From: Fagopyrum homotropicum
Taxonomy: Eukaryota > Streptophyta > Magnoliopsida > Caryophyllales > Polygonaceae
NCBI GenBank assembly: GCA_033239125.1
Contig: BSWB01000008.1
Span: forward strand, 6,044,001-6,108,000
Reading direction: 5' to 3'
DNA length: 64,000 bases
Shown here: positions 34,301 through 45,539 of the stretch, piece after piece
Position numbering within the stretch: the stretch's first letter is position 1
Layout of the letters: every line of letters starts with the position of its first letter
The notes under the pieces: generated by a model
The model's database searches: none
Told to the model about the DNA's origin: nothing
The model's input: only the letters and a program-made list of their open reading frames with translations
Made by a program: the position numbers and the translations under genes

Positions 34301-35796
34301 ATGCCAAACCAAGGTTGATTCGGTGGATCCTTCTTCTTCAAGAGTTTGATTTAGAAATACGAGATAAGAAGGGATCCGAGAACTCCGTGGCAGATCACCT
34401 TAGTAGATTGCCTCCATTAGAGCTTGGAAGAGATGACATTCCAATTGATGACTCATTCCGAGATGAGCAATTGCAAATGGTGGAAGAATGCTTGTTCCAA
34501 GTGTCTAGAGGAAATGAGCCATGGTATGCCGACATTGTGAATTACTTAGTGTGTGAGAAAGTGCCTCCCGGATTGACATATACACAAAGAAAGAAGTTCT
34601 TCAACGATGTGAGGCATTTCTATTGGAGTGAGCCACTCTTGTTCAAGAAAGGCCCGGATGGGATGTTTAGAATATGTATACCGGAAGATGAAGTGGAGAG
34701 TGTGATCCGGCATTGTCACTCCTTACCATGTGGAGGCCATGCTAGCTCACACAAGACGTGTGCAAAGGTGTTGCAATCCGGTTTTTATTGGCCTAACTTG
34801 TTTAAAGATGTGCAAGGTTTTGTAGCAGCATGTGATGCTTGCCAAAGGACGGGCAACATCTCAAGGAGGAATGAAATGCCCTTGAACAACATCCAAGAAG
34901 TCGAAATATTTGATGTGTGGGGTGTAGACTTCATGGGACCATTCCCTTCTTCATGTGGCAATCTCTTCATCCTATTGGCGGTGGACTATGTGTCAAGATG
35001 GGTGGAGGCAATCGCCTCTCCTACAAATGATGCCAAGGTGGTAGTGCGGTTCTTCAACCGGGTGATCTTCCCTAGGTTTGGAACACCAAGGGTGATCATT
35101 AGTGATGGAGGAAAGCACTTCACGAATAGGAACTTTGGAGCGCTTTTGGCTAAGTATGGGATGACTCAAAAGGTGGCAACACCTTACCATCCCCAAACTA
35201 GTGGCCAAGCAGAGATCTCCAACCGGGAGATCAAGGCCATCCTTGAGAAGACGGTGTCTAGGACTAGAAAGGATTGGGCTATGAGGCTCAATGATGCCTT
35301 ATGGGCATATAGAACCGCCTTCAAGACACCGATTGGCACCACTCCTTACAAGTTGGTCTATGGCAAGTCTTGCCACCTTCCGGTAGAGATGGAGCATAGA
35401 GCTTATTGGGCCATTAAGTGGCTAAATTTTGATCTCAAGGCGGCGGGAGAAAAGAGATTGCTTGAATTGAATGCCCTCGAGGAGATCCGGTTGGACGCTT
35501 ATGAGAATGCCCGGATTTACAAGGAGAGAACCAAAAGATGGCATGACAAGAGGATCATCCCCAAGGAGTTGAGTGAAGGAGATCTTGTCCTTCTCTTCAA
35601 CTCAAGGCTAAGGCTTTTTCCCGGAAAGCTCAAATCAAGATGGACCGGGCCATATGTAGTGAAGAAGATCTTTTCCCATGGAGCCATTGAGATAGGAGGG
35701 GAACATTGTGGGAACTTTAAGGTGAATGGGCACCGGTTGAAGAAGTATATCCCGGGAGCTCCGGTGGAGATAACTGCCCCACTTCACCTTGAGTAG
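31339..35796 (+). CDS. gag C-terminus/protease/RT/RNase H/integrase polyprotein of element 2
   Basis: 1485 open codons from a TTG at 31339 (not a likely native start; it is the continuation of gag). Order: linker, conserved PPLPFPQSRARARL segment (~143-158), aspartic protease with catalytic Asp about residue 249 (YDLGASVSIIP; Tyr replaces the Cys of elements 1 and 3), variable linker holding the CCACGG word cluster (32641-32770), RT with FMDD at about 761-764, RNase H (CDASDVAVGAVL; TEKELLAVVYAF; YTDHAAIRYLL), integrase HHCC (HCHSLPCGGHASSHKT; CDACQRTGN), and DDE core (DVWGVDFMGPF; IISDGGKHF; QTSGQAEISNRE). The C-terminus is LKSRWTGPYVVKK. The catalytic residues expected for the family are present. 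RT, RNase H and integrase make and insert cDNA. Confidence 0.93.
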   Translation: MNPSSSTSTTPPSKASQEPPPGFTQPPKDRTEIMFEQLLGRLSGLKSTVTSISKAQKVLEAQVFQKAGEAHRDPGKLPGRTEDNPRGQVLAITTRSGLSMKDPLPKDNAKGKQVVVEEGRLQEDGGKSKDVEPTYVAPPPYKPPLPFPQSRARARLDNHFGKFLELMSKLHINIPFMDAISGMPAYGKFLKEILSNKRKLEEYGEIRMTKRSSELIQTMKEEMPPKLRDPGSFCVPIGVGDVKYEALYDLGASVSIIPLALCNKVGLGEPKLVKMTLYMADRSITHPVGILEDIPVQLGGFYVPTDFVVLDIPADYPVPIILGRPFLATSGCLVDCKNGTLSFNIGEENVKFKLSTMTKGPALDEDVFNIVEQEESREIVSSILIKDPLEKVLDLSMMKEGVEEACNEEIKALEALEEEPRVGFESHEEVLNSCKFHGRDLCSTAVKLSGQLREASLARTTAVEVEQTVIPAVVFPGLVLDDGQAFRSHEESSFVLDSSHPTLFGSSSTDKGPPSLELKPLPSHLKYAFLGENSTYPVIVNACLSDDELAKLLHELRLHRKAIGYTIDDLVGIKPSLCMHKIMMEDNHKPSIEHQRRLNPIMKEVVKKEIIKLLDAGIIYPISDSKWVSPVHVVPKKGGMTVVTNENNELIPTRTVTGWRMCIDYRKLNMVSRKYHFPLPFIDQMLERLAQHSHFCYLDGYSGFFQIPIHPDDQEKTTFTYPWGTFAYRRMPFGLCNAPATFQRCMMAIFSEYIENIMEVFMDDFSVYGSSFDNCLANLSLVLQRCEETNLVLNWEKCHFMVSEGIVLGHLVSNRGIEVDRAKIETIEKLPPPTSVKGVRSFLGHAGFYRRFIQDFSKISKPLTNLLMKDVDFVFSKDCLEAFCRLKNALISAPIMQPPDWSLPFAIMCDASDVAVGAVLGQRKDGRTHAIYYASKTLDDAQLNYTTTEKELLAVVYAFEKFRSYLVGAKVIVYTDHAAIRYLLTKKDAKPRLIRWILLLQEFDLEIRDKKGSENSVADHLSRLPPLELGRDDIPIDDSFRDEQLQMVEECLFQVSRGNEPWYADIVNYLVCEKVPPGLTYTQRKKFFNDVRHFYWSEPLLFKKGPDGMFRICIPEDEVESVIRHCHSLPCGGHASSHKTCAKVLQSGFYWPNLFKDVQGFVAACDACQRTGNISRRNEMPLNNIQEVEIFDVWGVDFMGPFPSSCGNLFILLAVDYVSRWVEAIASPTNDAKVVVRFFNRVIFPRFGTPRVIISDGGKHFTNRNFGALLAKYGMTQKVATPYHPQTSGQAEISNREIKAILEKTVSRTRKDWAMRLNDALWAYRTAFKTPIGTTPYKLVYGKSCHLPVEMEHRAYWAIKWLNFDLKAAGEKRLLELNALEEIRLDAYENARIYKERTKRWHDKRIIPKELSEGDLVLLFNSRLRLFPGKLKSRWTGPYVVKKIFSHGAIEIGGEHCGNFKVNGHRLKKYIPGAPVEITAPLHLE

Positions 35797-36007
35797 ACGC
35801 CCCCGAGTTTGGTCAAGCTAATGACCTTAAAGAAGCGCTTGGTGGGAGGCAACCCATTGGTAACATTTTCCTTTTTCGTTTTGCTTTTGTTTTTAGATTT
35901 TTCTATCTTTGTGTGTGTTTTGTCTACTTTGTGTGTGTGCTAGAACGTTAGTGGCATTGGAGGCCTTGCTTGACATAGGAATGATGATGATGAAACCCTC
36001 ATCAATT

Positions 36008-36082
36008 ATGGGTGGAGCGGACGCGGAACTTGGACGGCTAGCGGTGCCTAGCGCGGGTCCCGAAGCTTTGATGAATGCTTAG
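36008..36082 (+). other. Conserved micro-ORF candidate in the 3' region of element 2
   Basis: Starts MGGADAELGRLAVPSAG, 24 codons then TAG; the frame is open further upstream (MMMMKPSSI). Element 1 has nearly the same 17 residues with two synonymous differences and one replacement. It is GC-rich against AT-rich surroundings. It could be a small peptide, a leftover of a longer ORF, or an RNA signal. Confidence 0.35.
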
Positions 36083-37437
36083 AGCTCTCTACCATGGTTG
36101 ATAGGATCATCAAACGTCAATTCACTATTGAGCAATCCCAAATATCATAACAAACCATTTTTACATTGTGAGAACCTTCTTTCACTCTCTTTACTTGTAT
36201 ACCACATTGGGGACAATGTGTTTCTAAGTATGGGGTGGGGTTTGCATGATCCTTTGCATGATGAGCATCTAGGATAGTTTAAAATCTTCACATGTCTTGC
36301 ATTGTACATACTTAAATCGAAAATACCATAAAAATCAGAAAATTTTAAAAAATTTTGTGCTTTCTAGGCTTGGATATGATCCTAATGATGAATCTTGTCT
36401 TGTGAATTGGCTATAGATGGCCTTATGTGTTAGGATTAATGAACGCATATGTGGACTTGAAGTACTTCTCTTGAAATACTATGAATGATTTGTGACCATG
36501 ATGTTTGCCTAGAAAGGATTGAGTAGTGAAAATCGAAATTACATGATAGTTCTTGCATACCATCTAGGAATGAATGAGGCAATTCATCTTTCTCTACTTC
36601 TCATCTTAATCATGATTGCTTGAGTACCTCAATTGAGATAAATTTGACCTCTTTTAACCCATCCGGGAATAGGAGCATGCTAGTGTGTTGATGTGTGTGA
36701 AAAGCAAGTGTGAGGTGAAGTTGTTGATGAAGAGAACATCATGCATAACATGCTGAATTTATTGTGAAAAGTGTAGCAAATAATATAGGTTTGGGGACAT
36801 TGGTTTAAATGACAAGTAACTCGGTACACTTCACATAATCGGGTGTTGGTGCCTTGCCAAAGTCAAATGAACCAATAGTCCTAACGAGCTTTGGTATGTG
36901 TGCCCGGTGTGGATGCACCTCGAAAACTAAGAAAAAGCCCGAGGACGGCTAATCACCAAGGTTTCGGCTTTTGTACACCAATGCCATTGTCTCAAAAATA
37001 AGTCAAAGAAAAAGAAAAGAAAGAAAAGATAGAGGAAAATATACACTTGAGGGAAGTTGATCGAGGACAAGAATGTGGAGTTAGTTCCGTTCCCGGATTA
37101 GCATCACATAACCTAGAAATCCCCAACCAATCACTACATTTCTTAGCCCTTTTATCTCACAAGACCTTATGACCTATTTTCATGTTTGTAAGACTTAGTG
37201 ATTTAGATTGGATGTACTCTTGATCTTCTTGACTTCTTCATCTTTACATTTCATGCATACTTTTGAGCTAAGTACAATTGTCTTTCCATGCTTTCATTTG
37301 TTTGAATGCATGATTGCTTGTCCTTGCCATGAAACATGACTTTGAAGGTGATCCAATAATAGAAGCACAAACCCAAAAAGATTTTGCCATTTTTCTACAT
37401 ACATAAATCATGTCATCTCTTAATCTATAGTTGGGAA

Positions 37438-37457
37438 TTTGCTCGGGGACGAGCAAA
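37438..37457 (+). other. Hairpin before the 3' LTR of element 2
   Basis: TTTGCTCG-GGGA-CGAGCAAA, perfect 8-bp stem and GGGA loop, 19 nt before the LTR. Compared with element B the first and seventh pairs are exchanged (T-A for C-G, C-G for T-A). Confidence 0.87.
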
Positions 37458-37476
37458 CCTTAAGTATGGGGTATTT

Positions 37477-39303
37477 TGATAACACGATTTATGACATAGT
37501 TTAGGTAATCATTTAGATAGAATTCTCACTCATTCATGCATGGTTTAACACTAGTTCACGACGTTTTGCACTCAATTCATGTACTTTGTCGAGATAGACG
37601 TCTACACGGGCTTGTGCGTTGTTTTATAGGTATTTCGGGAGATTTAGGAGCTAAAACGATACGTTTGAGGATCGTTCATCTAGATGACACACCCTCGGAC
37701 TCATTAGGACACAAGCTAAAGGCTAAGGAGGACTCATGGAGCCTTGCCAACACTTGTCATGCACCAAACCACAGCTTAATGATCCAAGGCGAAGTTTCTG
37801 CACAGAATCACGGTTCTCTGACACTCCACGGCCGTGGAATCACCCGTGGATTTTGCCAGATTCTCGTGACAGTTGTGCCACGACTCTCATGGACAGCTCA
37901 TGCAAGTTTGTTATAAAAGTGGTCCTTCATGGGCTGTGAGAGGTATCTTGAAGCAGCTCTCCATTATCCATGACTCTCTAACCAAAAATATTCTCTCAAC
38001 AAGAAGCCTTTCTAGGAAGGAAAGTGTCAAAGAGGAAGAAGAAGAGCTCCATTGAAGAGGAGGAGAAGAACACACACCATCACCACACTTGATAGTTTTG
38101 TAGTGACGAATTCCGGATTCTATTTTTAGAGTTGTATGAATCATTTGAACCTTCCTTTGGAAGGATTGTGAGTTATTCTAATTCTATTTTCAGCTTGGTT
38201 GTGTTTTAAGTTCACTTGTCCATCTCTTTTCCTTCATTACCTTGCAAATGGATGTCATGATTTTATGTTTGTTTGTTTCGATTTCTATTATGAACGTTGT
38301 AGGCTAAATTGATGAGGTTCTAGGGTAAGGAAAGGATGGTTATGGCTAGGGCTATGATAGGACGGACTTAGATTTACCTTTGGATGACTTGTGTGTATGA
38401 ACGTAGCTGCTGTTATGAATCACGGGTAGTTCTTGTCTGACCACGGTCGTGGTTTAGGTAGAACAAACCGTGATTTTCCCTGGTTCGAAGGATCTTGTCT
38501 TAGATCTATAGAATGTTGAAATCCTAAGTGTTTGTTGAGTTTAATCTACCCTAGGGTAACCTAGTGTAGTAACTAAGTGTTAGGAGAGACTTACCCGGTA
38601 ATCCTTGCTCTTAGATTCCAAAGATAACAAACCTTAGGTAGTGGTGAGCCTAATAAGCCGCCATTGGATTAGGTGTGCTAGGATAGTTGTTTAGGACTTT
38701 CCTTTCCAAGACTTACCCGGTAAGGATAGGTTAGACTCCTAACTAACAATCCGGTTTGTGTAGAATTCCTATCCTTAGGTTCTTAGAGACTTACCCGGTA
38801 ATGAGACCTTAGGAGTGGACTAGTTGGACATGAGACCTACCCGGTAATTGATCCCAATTTAGAAACACTTAATCCCAACATATCATAGTTAATCAAAGGA
38901 ATGAATAGCTAACTTGAGTCCTATGCCATAACCGGAACTTCCAACCCCTAGAATCCGTCTTTTCTTTCTTTGATCATTATCTTGATTAGTTTGTTTATTT
39001 GTGTTGATTCTTAGTTTAGTTTGATTGTTTACTTTGCATGAATTGTGATCTTCGATTGATCACCAAAAACCAACTAAAAACATTTGAGATTTTCATTTCT
39101 TTATTTCTTTCTTTTCTTCCAACCTAGATCTTTACGAAACTCAATCACAATTTGAATCAATTTCACCTTAGTCTTTGTGTTCGACCTCGGAATACTATCC
39201 CTTCTACAAACGTCCCGTACACTGCGGGTTTCGCTAGGTAGTTAGGATTTAGTTCGAGTTATAAATTTAAAACCCATTTGCGCATCACGATCTTAGCATA
39301 ACA
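37477..39303 (+). repeat. 3' LTR of element 2
   Basis: 1827 bp, TGATAACACG...TAGCATAACA. It has the same boxes and words as the 5' LTR; TATAAAAG at 37912-37919. Followed by the second TSD copy cttac. Confidence 0.94.
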
Positions 39304-39308
39304 CTTAC

Positions 39309-39768
39309 CAAATCAAGCTCTCCAGGAGAACAACACACCACCATCTACACCTCAAGCTGACTCATAAAGTTCAGCAACCTCAAGCACAACAAAGCCAAGC
39401 AAAGCTAGGCAAGATTTCTCATAAACTCACAAAACTCACACATGGATCAAGAAGAGATCCAAAGGAGGAGAGAGGAGAAGAAGAAGAACATAGGGAGAGA
39501 GATGAAGCAGGAAAGAGATTGAGGAAACCCTCATCTGAAGGAAGAAGGCAATATAAAGGAGAAGGGGTCAAAAAGCAAGGCTCGGGTCAAAGAAGACGGC
39601 TGCAGCATACCACAACCCGCAGGGGCGGTTAGCCTGGCCGCAGGGGCGGCTCACAGATACGCAGGGGCAGCCATACAGGGGCGGCCCAGTGCAACTCCAA
39701 AGGTGAAAGGCAGCTGCGTCTCCGCTGAGGCGCAGGTGCGGGATCTCTCAAAGACTAAGGCTCTTACA
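39309..39768 (-). repeat. 5' LTR of Tekay N, outer part
   Basis: Resumes the LTR broken at 28081 (caaatcaagctctcc...), matching 9770-10048 plus 21422-21612 in the other LTR. A GC-rich word cluster is at 39618-39690. Ends CTCTTACA, then TSD ccatt 39769-39773. Confidence 0.9.
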
Positions 39769-40125
39769 CCATTTGAGATACTTGATAGACTCGGGAGGAC
39801 AACATACAGATTAGCTTTGCTTCCAAGGTTAGAGGGTGTTCATCCTGTGTTTCACGTGTCTCAGGTGAGGGAGTATCTACCTGACCCGAGACATATTGTG
39901 AGTTACGATGATTTGGTGGTTGAGCCGGACCACACCTTTGTTGAGCATCCGATTGCAGTCCTAGAGCGAGGTATGAAACACTTGCCTTTGAAGAACATTC
40001 TCATGTTGAGGATACAGTGGTCAAGACGAGGACCTGAGGAGGCTACATGGGAAACTGAGGATAGTATCCAGAGGAACTATCCAGAGTTTTATGCCGAGAT
40101 AGATGCACCTAGGGTCGACGAGTAG
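39769..40125 (+). pseudogene. Tekay-like element C: integrase C-terminus and chromodomain-like end
   Basis: Continues exactly from the codon broken at 8318: PFEILDRLGRTTYRLALLP (GPY/F motif), VHPVFHVSQVREYLPDP, then a C-terminal segment LRIQWSRRGPEEATWETED and RNYPEFY that resembles the chromodomain-like end of Tekay/Del integrases, which is thought to guide insertion to chromatin. This stretch is open to the stop at 40123-40125, but the rest of the gene is broken. Confidence 0.88.
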
Positions 40126-40650
40126 ATCTTAGTGCTATCTTGGTGAGTGTTGTGATATTGTTCTTATGTTCTTATATGCCTTGATGTGTTTATTTTCGTG
40201 CTAGTTGTGATGTGATATATGATCTTATTAGATCTTGATGTGCTAGCGTGATTTATGATTATAGTTGGAGATAGTTCTTTCCTCCATGCTACTTGAGTGC
40301 GATTAGGATTTAGCTGGAGAAGGTTCTTTCCTACACGCTATTTGATGGACATAGTCTTATTGGAGATGTTTTTCCTCCATGCTTTGTGTATGAGTATAAT
40401 CTGGCTAGAGATGTGCTTCCTCTATGCCCTGTGATGTGAGTATGGCAAGAGATGTCATTCATCTATGCCTTTATAATCCTGACTTCTAGAGTTGATGATT
40501 CCTCCATTCTTGCGTTTGAGGTTATAGGTTGTGACATTTTGAACGAAGACGTGATGCCTCCGATAGAGAGAGTTATACCTCGGCATATGGGTCCGAGAGG
40601 ATTTGGGATTTTGCAAGTTTCAGGACAAAACTTGTTTTTAGGGGGTGAGA
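40126..40650 (+). other. 3' untranslated region and polypurine tract of Tekay C
   Basis: Degenerate repeats of TTGGAGATG...TCCTCCATGC type at about 40260-40510, also present in element N; then ACTTGTTTTTAGGGGGTGAGA (purine-rich tract) directly before the LTR at 40651. Confidence 0.8.
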
Positions 40651-42596
<1,946 letters not shown>

Positions 42597-42760
42597 GTTA
42601 TCAACCATGTCAGTGCCCTTGTTCACCAATGAAACAACATTCTCAGTCGTAGGAACCCCCGTTGGTTGGGCTTCCGACATCGGAAACACAAATCGAAACA
42701 CTCAGAAACACCAATCTAGTCTTTTGGCTCCTAGGAAAAGAGAGTGTTTACTTCCTAGTC
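42597..42760. other. Unassigned flank between Tekay C and LINE
   Basis: 164 bp starting gttatcaacc. No TE or gene similarity recognised. gttat may be the right TSD copy of element C; the left copy is not in view. Confidence 0.4.
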
Positions 42761-45470
42761 TTTTTTTTGAAGCTTATGTATTAATGTAACCAGAAGAATG
42801 TATAAGAGAGAGTACTACAAACAGGGAAGCAAGAAACAAAAGAGGGAGTACAATCAAGTGGGATTAGCAAAGGTGGATGCTAAAGGTTTTAGCCCAATCA
42901 TCGAGTTCAGGGAGCGATCTTTCTAGTGGCAAGCAGCATAACTTTTAGTAGCATTGATGATGTGGTGAGCACATGTGGCAGGATGGGTGTAGTTGTTGTT
43001 GTAGATGAGTTCGTTCCTGGGCTTCCATATGAAGTTGATGAAGCTGGTGATGGTAGACATGGTTATATGAGAGGCTAGGTCATTTTTGGGGGGATGGTGG
43101 TTACTAATCCAATTCCAAAGGTTGTGGCTATAAGGCTGGGGGGAAGGGATTCTAAGCCAGATGGAGATGAGCTTGAGAACAAGGGTGGAGTAGTTGCACT
43201 TGTGGAGTAAATGGTCCTCATTTTCCGGATGAAGGTTGCAGAGCTTACAAGTATTATCATCGGTCAAGTTCCAAGTGAGGAGTTTTGTGAGCGTAGGGAG
43301 GCGGTTTTGACTTGCAAGCCAAGCAATGAAACTGCATTTAGGGACGTTTGGACCGTCCCAGATAGCAGTAAGTGTGCAGGGCTGGGGAGGAGATGGAGGT
43401 TTCCATCAAAGGTTGTAGGCTGCCGAGGTAGAGAACCGACCATTGGGCTTGGTGGTGAGGCTGCAAAAGGAAGCCCCAACGCCAGAGTTGATGATTTCGT
43501 CCCTAATCAGGATGAGATGGCCCCAGTGAATACTATGCTTGTAGTTGAATATGTATGTCCATATGGATTGCCCCTTCAAAATGTTTGAGTAAATCCATTC
43601 AGTCCAAAGGTTTTGTCCTTGTTGAGGTTGGGCAAGATAAAAAATCAGCTTTGAGAGGCAGGCCTTGTTCCAAGAGAGTAATTCTTTGAAACCAAGACCC
43701 TCCTCCTTGCGAGTGAGGCGGACGGTCTTCCAAGCAACAAGGGCACGTTGGCTACTAGACTTGCCCGACCAAAGGAATGATCGAAGGAGGCCGATGATCT
43801 TGAGAATAATAGCATTTGGAATGGTAAGGACAGCACACCAGTAGAGGTAGAGTGAGGTGAGGATAGAGGAGATGACCTATTTGCGACCAGCATAAGATAG
43901 ATTTCTAGCGCTCCAAGAGTTGATTTTGTTGGTAATCTTGGTAATCAGAGGGTTGTACTCAGCAAGGTTGAGTCTTTTGCTACCAATAGGGACGCCAAGG
44001 TAGGTGAACGGGAGCTTGCCCAAAGAGAGCCCAGTGGAGTTTGCAAGTTGCTCACTGTCTTGAGCGGAGAGACCACCAGTGAAGAGGGTCGACTTAGCGG
44101 GGTTTATGAGTAGCCCAGAGTATCATCCAAAGGATTCGAGAGTAGATTTAAGGATGTTGATTGAAATCACGTTGCCTCTACAGAAGAGCATAAGATCATC
44201 TGCAAAACAAAGGTGAGTAATACGAGGGTGGGCACATTTTGGGTGAATGTTAAAGTCCGGGGTGATGGTGTTGATTGTTATCATAGAAGAGAGTACTTCC
44301 ATGGCAATAACAAACAAAGGAGGAGAGAGTGGACATCCTTGTCTCAAGCCCCTCGAGCCTTTGAAGAATCCTTTGAGAGATCCATTAATGTTGAGAGAGA
44401 ATGATGGGGTCGAGATACAAACGTCAATGAGTCTAATGAAATTGTCCAGGTACCCCATCCTAACAAGGCAGCGAAGCACAAACTTGTGATCAATCATGTC
44501 AAAAGCCTTCGAAATGTCAATCTTCATTGAGTATTTGGGGGAGATATGTCTTCTGCTGTATTTTTTGAACAGCTCCTGACAAAGCAGAATGTTGTGCTTT
44601 ATAGACTTGCCTTTGACAAATGCACCTTGATAGTGACCGATGACAGAGTGGAGGGTGTCATTGAGCTTTGATGCCAGAATCCTAGCAATAACCTTGTAGG
44701 AGATATTACAACGGGAGATGGGCTTGAAGTCGGAGGGAAGCTTGGGATTTTCAACTTTGGCTATGAGGGAGAGGGAGGTATGGTTGGCATTGTTGGGGAG
44801 CTTTCCAATGTGGAAGAAATTTTGGATGGCTTTCGTGAAAGTATCTTCAGTGATGTTCCAAGTCTTCTTGAAGAAAAAAGCGTTGTAGCAATCGGGACCA
44901 GAAGCCTTTTGGTTACCAATACCGAAGAGAGCCTCTTTGATATCATCCGGAGAGACGATCCTATCAAGATTGAGTAAATCATTCTGCGAGATTTGAGGCA
45001 GTGGGCAATCGGGGAAAAGGTTAAGTGGGTTAGGATCCTGGGTCGGGTTGAGAGTCTTGGTGAAATGGTTCACCAGAAAGTGGGCAATTTTGTCCGGGTT
45101 AAGAGTGGGAGTCTCCAGGGTTTTCAGGATTGATCATGGATTTGATAGTATTCTTGGCCCTTCGTGTCGTAATACATTTGAAGAAGAAGGCACTACATTG
45201 ATCTCCAGATTTGGTCCAGGTTGCTTTAGAGAGTTGAGCAAGAGTGGTGCAAAGTTGGTTCAGTTCAGAGTTTAGGGTCAAGGTAGTGTCACGTTCAAGA
45301 AGTTGAAGGAGAGGGTCATGAGGAGAAAGTTGGAGGTATGTTTGTGTGGTGGTTAGAGTTTCTTTGAGGCTTTCGATGGAGGCGTGCAGTTGCTCTAGTT
45401 TGTAGTTTGAAAACTTCTTAAGCTCAATTTAGAGGCGCTTCAGCTTGGTAAAGAGAAGTAGCATAGGGCA
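42761..45470 (-). pseudogene. L1-type LINE, 5'-truncated and mutated
   Basis: Minus strand; the poly(A) tail is the T8 at 42761-42768. RT: 45073-44123 open, with FGIGNQKASGPDCYNAFFFKK, PISRCNISYKVIARILASKL, MKIDISKAFDMIDHKFV, GLRQGCPLSPPLFVIAMEVL and the catalytic CFADDLMLF; a stop follows (44123), and the next block (TYLGVPIGSKR) continues in frame beyond it. The C-terminal zf-RVT-like domain is at 43267-42923 (CKLCNLHPENEDHLLHKC...W..R). A segment before RT (45281-45099) contains WTKSGDQCSAFFFKCI, typical of LINE ORF2 upstream of RT. The endonuclease is missing. The 5' limit is uncertain. Confidence 0.88.
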
Positions 45471-45482
45471 GTCATGGTTATT

Positions 45483-45539
45483 AAGCGATGGTTGGGACCA
45501 TGATCGGTTCACCGTCAAGCGATGGTTGGGACCATGATC
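45483..45539. repeat. Two direct copies of a 23-bp sequence, 34-bp period
   Basis: aagcgatggttgggaccatgatc at 45483-45505 and 45517-45539, beside the LINE 5' end. Confidence 0.85.

Larger units (their letters stand above)
35797..37476 (+). other. 3' non-coding internal region of element 2
   Basis: 1.7 kb with no long ORF. It contains the micro-ORF MGGADAELGRLAVPSAG at 36008-36082, the conserved non-coding element at about 36795-37000, the hairpin 37438-37457, and the purine-rich tract AAGTATGGGG before the LTR. Nothing resembling an envelope or the second ORF of element 3 is present. Confidence 0.85.
28082..39303 (+). mobile_element. Athila-like element 2, nearly intact
   Basis: 11.2 kb with TSD cttac (28077-28081 and 39304-39308), two LTRs differing at about 20 sites plus a 3-bp indel, and an exact tRNA-Asp primer site. 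gag-pol is open except for one nonsense codon near its start and a 1-bp deletion at the gag end. It is inserted in the 5' LTR of Tekay N, opposite in orientation to element 1. Its proteins are about 90% like those of element 1 by eye, but its LTR word (CCACGGCCGTGG) differs. Confidence 0.94.
8319..39768 (-). mobile_element. Tekay-like LTR retrotransposon N, with Athila-like elements nested in each LTR
   Basis: 31.4 kb between ccatt duplications. After removing elements 1 and 2 it is about 8.9 kb: 3' LTR (8319-10048 plus 21422-21612), internal region (21613-26607) and 5' LTR (26608-28081 plus 39309-39768). Orientation comes from the initiator tRNA-Met primer site beside the right LTR and the polypurine tract (rc of 21613-21640, TTTTTAGGGGGTGAGA) beside the left LTR. 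Coding capacity is lost. By eye the LTRs differ at roughly 3% over the first 0.5 kb, more than the elements nested in them. Confidence 0.9.

Noticed and set aside
37536..37916. 126-codon ORF in both LTRs of element 2 (also 28141-28521)
   Set aside because: It spans the promoter and word cluster of the LTR and has no recognisable domain. Both copies are open only because the LTRs are about 99% identical.
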